In this document: positions 5,413 through 5,736 of the stretch, piece by piece
How positions within the stretch are numbered: the first letter of the stretch is position 1
How the letters are laid out: each line of letters starts with the position of its first letter
Source of the DNA: Dehalococcoidia bacterium
Lineage (GTDB): Bacteria; Chloroflexota; Dehalococcoidia; GIF9; AB-539-J10
Assembly: GCA_029859145.1 (NCBI GenBank)
Contig: JAOUDT010000088.1
Coordinates: forward strand, 1 to 5,736
Length of the DNA: 5,736 bases
Direction of reading: 5' to 3'
Program-made: the position numbers and the translations under genes
The notes under the pieces: generated by a model
The model's database searches: none
The model's input: the letters and a program-made list of their open reading frames with translations, nothing else
Told to the model about the DNA's origin: nothing

Positions 5413-5736
5413 TTGAACGTCAAAACAAGTAATAATCTGATGCAAATCATAGGCAAGGGAAAGGTAATCAACAAACCCGAGGTCCTCGACAGGTACTCTC
5501 ACGATAATAGCTTTAGCTCGCCGATGCGGCCACGGCTAGTTGTACAACTCCGTAGTGCCGATGACGTGCAGAAGACTGTGATGTGGGCGAACCGGACGAG
5601 GACACCCCTGGTACCGGTAAGTTCGGGCGAGCCCCATTTTCGCGGTGACACCGTGCCCAGCGTACCGGAAGCAGTCATCATTGACCTGCGCCGCATGGAT
5701 AAGATTGTCAGGATTGACCGCAGAAACAGGATCGCG
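5413..5736 (+). CDS. FAD-linked oxidase (GlcD-like), N-terminal part, cut by the window edge
   Basis: The 108 residues visible form the start of a PCMH-type FAD-binding oxidoreductase (FAD_binding_4 family, as in glycolate oxidase GlcD and D-lactate dehydrogenases), which oxidises 2-hydroxy acids or related alcohols through FAD. Features are an N-terminal helix with 'KPEVLDRYSHD' (21-31), the family's 'RPRLVVQLRSADDVQKTVMW' strand-helix (39-58), the FAD pyrophosphate loop 'PVSSGEPHFRGDTVP' (68-82) and 'AVIIDLRRMDKIVRID' (87-102). The loop usually reads closer to PVSGGGT, so the SSGEPHFRG form marks a subfamily. The start is a TTG. The coding sequence stays open to the last base of the window, so the C-terminal substrate domain is outside. 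It is divergent from the dehydrogenase operon and has its own strong promoter. The family is sure; the substrate is unknown. Confidence 0.85.
   Translation, partial: MNVKTSNNLMQIIGKGKVINKPEVLDRYSHDNSFSSPMRPRLVVQLRSADDVQKTVMWANRTRTPLVPVSSGEPHFRGDTVPSVPEAVIIDLRRMDKIVRIDRRNRIA

Noticed and set aside
5178..5696. Minus-strand frames of 98 and 65 codons at 5178-5474 and 5499-5696
   Set aside because: The first lies over the promoter and leader and has low-complexity, signal-free sequence. The second is the antisense of the FAD oxidase coding sequence, which has clear family motifs on the plus strand.

Overview
The window looks like bacterial chromosome. The genes are compact, and most have a clear Shine-Dalgarno sequence 5-9 nt from the start. 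Two sigma70-type promoters are visible (TTGACA paired with TATGAT or TATTAT). There are no rRNA, tRNA, CRISPR, phage or transposase genes. The gene content is an SDR oxidoreductase, two DUF169 proteins, a CoA-acylating aldehyde dehydrogenase, a ferritin-like protein and a GlcD-type FAD oxidase. This set is familiar from anaerobic or sediment bacteria such as Dehalococcoidia-like Chloroflexi or Desulfobacterota. That placement is an impression from gene content, not a phylogenetic result.

Layout. Positions 16-2551 hold three minus-strand genes, in transcription order a DUF169 protein (1757-2551), an SDR oxidoreductase (804-1586) and a second, divergent DUF169 protein (16-762, with a GTG start chosen over the upstream ATG). 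A strong promoter (2590-2619) lies directly upstream of the first. The SDR and second DUF169 genes are 41 nt apart. A 170-nt gap separates the first gene from the SDR, so it may or may not share their transcript. Positions 2552-2860 are noncoding and contain an 83-bp element bounded by perfect 10-bp inverted repeats, which resembles a decayed REP/MITE-type palindromic repeat.

Positions 2861-5011 hold a tight minus-strand operon: a methylmalonate-semialdehyde-dehydrogenase-like enzyme (3518-5011), then 17 nt later a ferritin-like protein with no histidine at all (3059-3499), then 6 nt later a 63-residue four-cysteine protein (2861-3052). The two small genes are the least explained part of the window. 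Their spacing suggests they are made together with the dehydrogenase.

Positions 5012-5412 are a divergent intergenic region. It carries a near-consensus plus-strand promoter (5190-5218) and a leader of about 190 nt ahead of a TTG-started FAD-linked oxidase, which runs off the right edge (5413-5736).

How the genes work together. The SDR, the acylating dehydrogenase and the FAD oxidase all suggest oxidation of hydroxy or oxo acids towards CoA esters, but nothing in the window fixes the substrate. The best candidates for undescribed biology are the dehydrogenase / His-free ferritin-like / Cys4 operon and the DUF169-SDR-DUF169 cluster.
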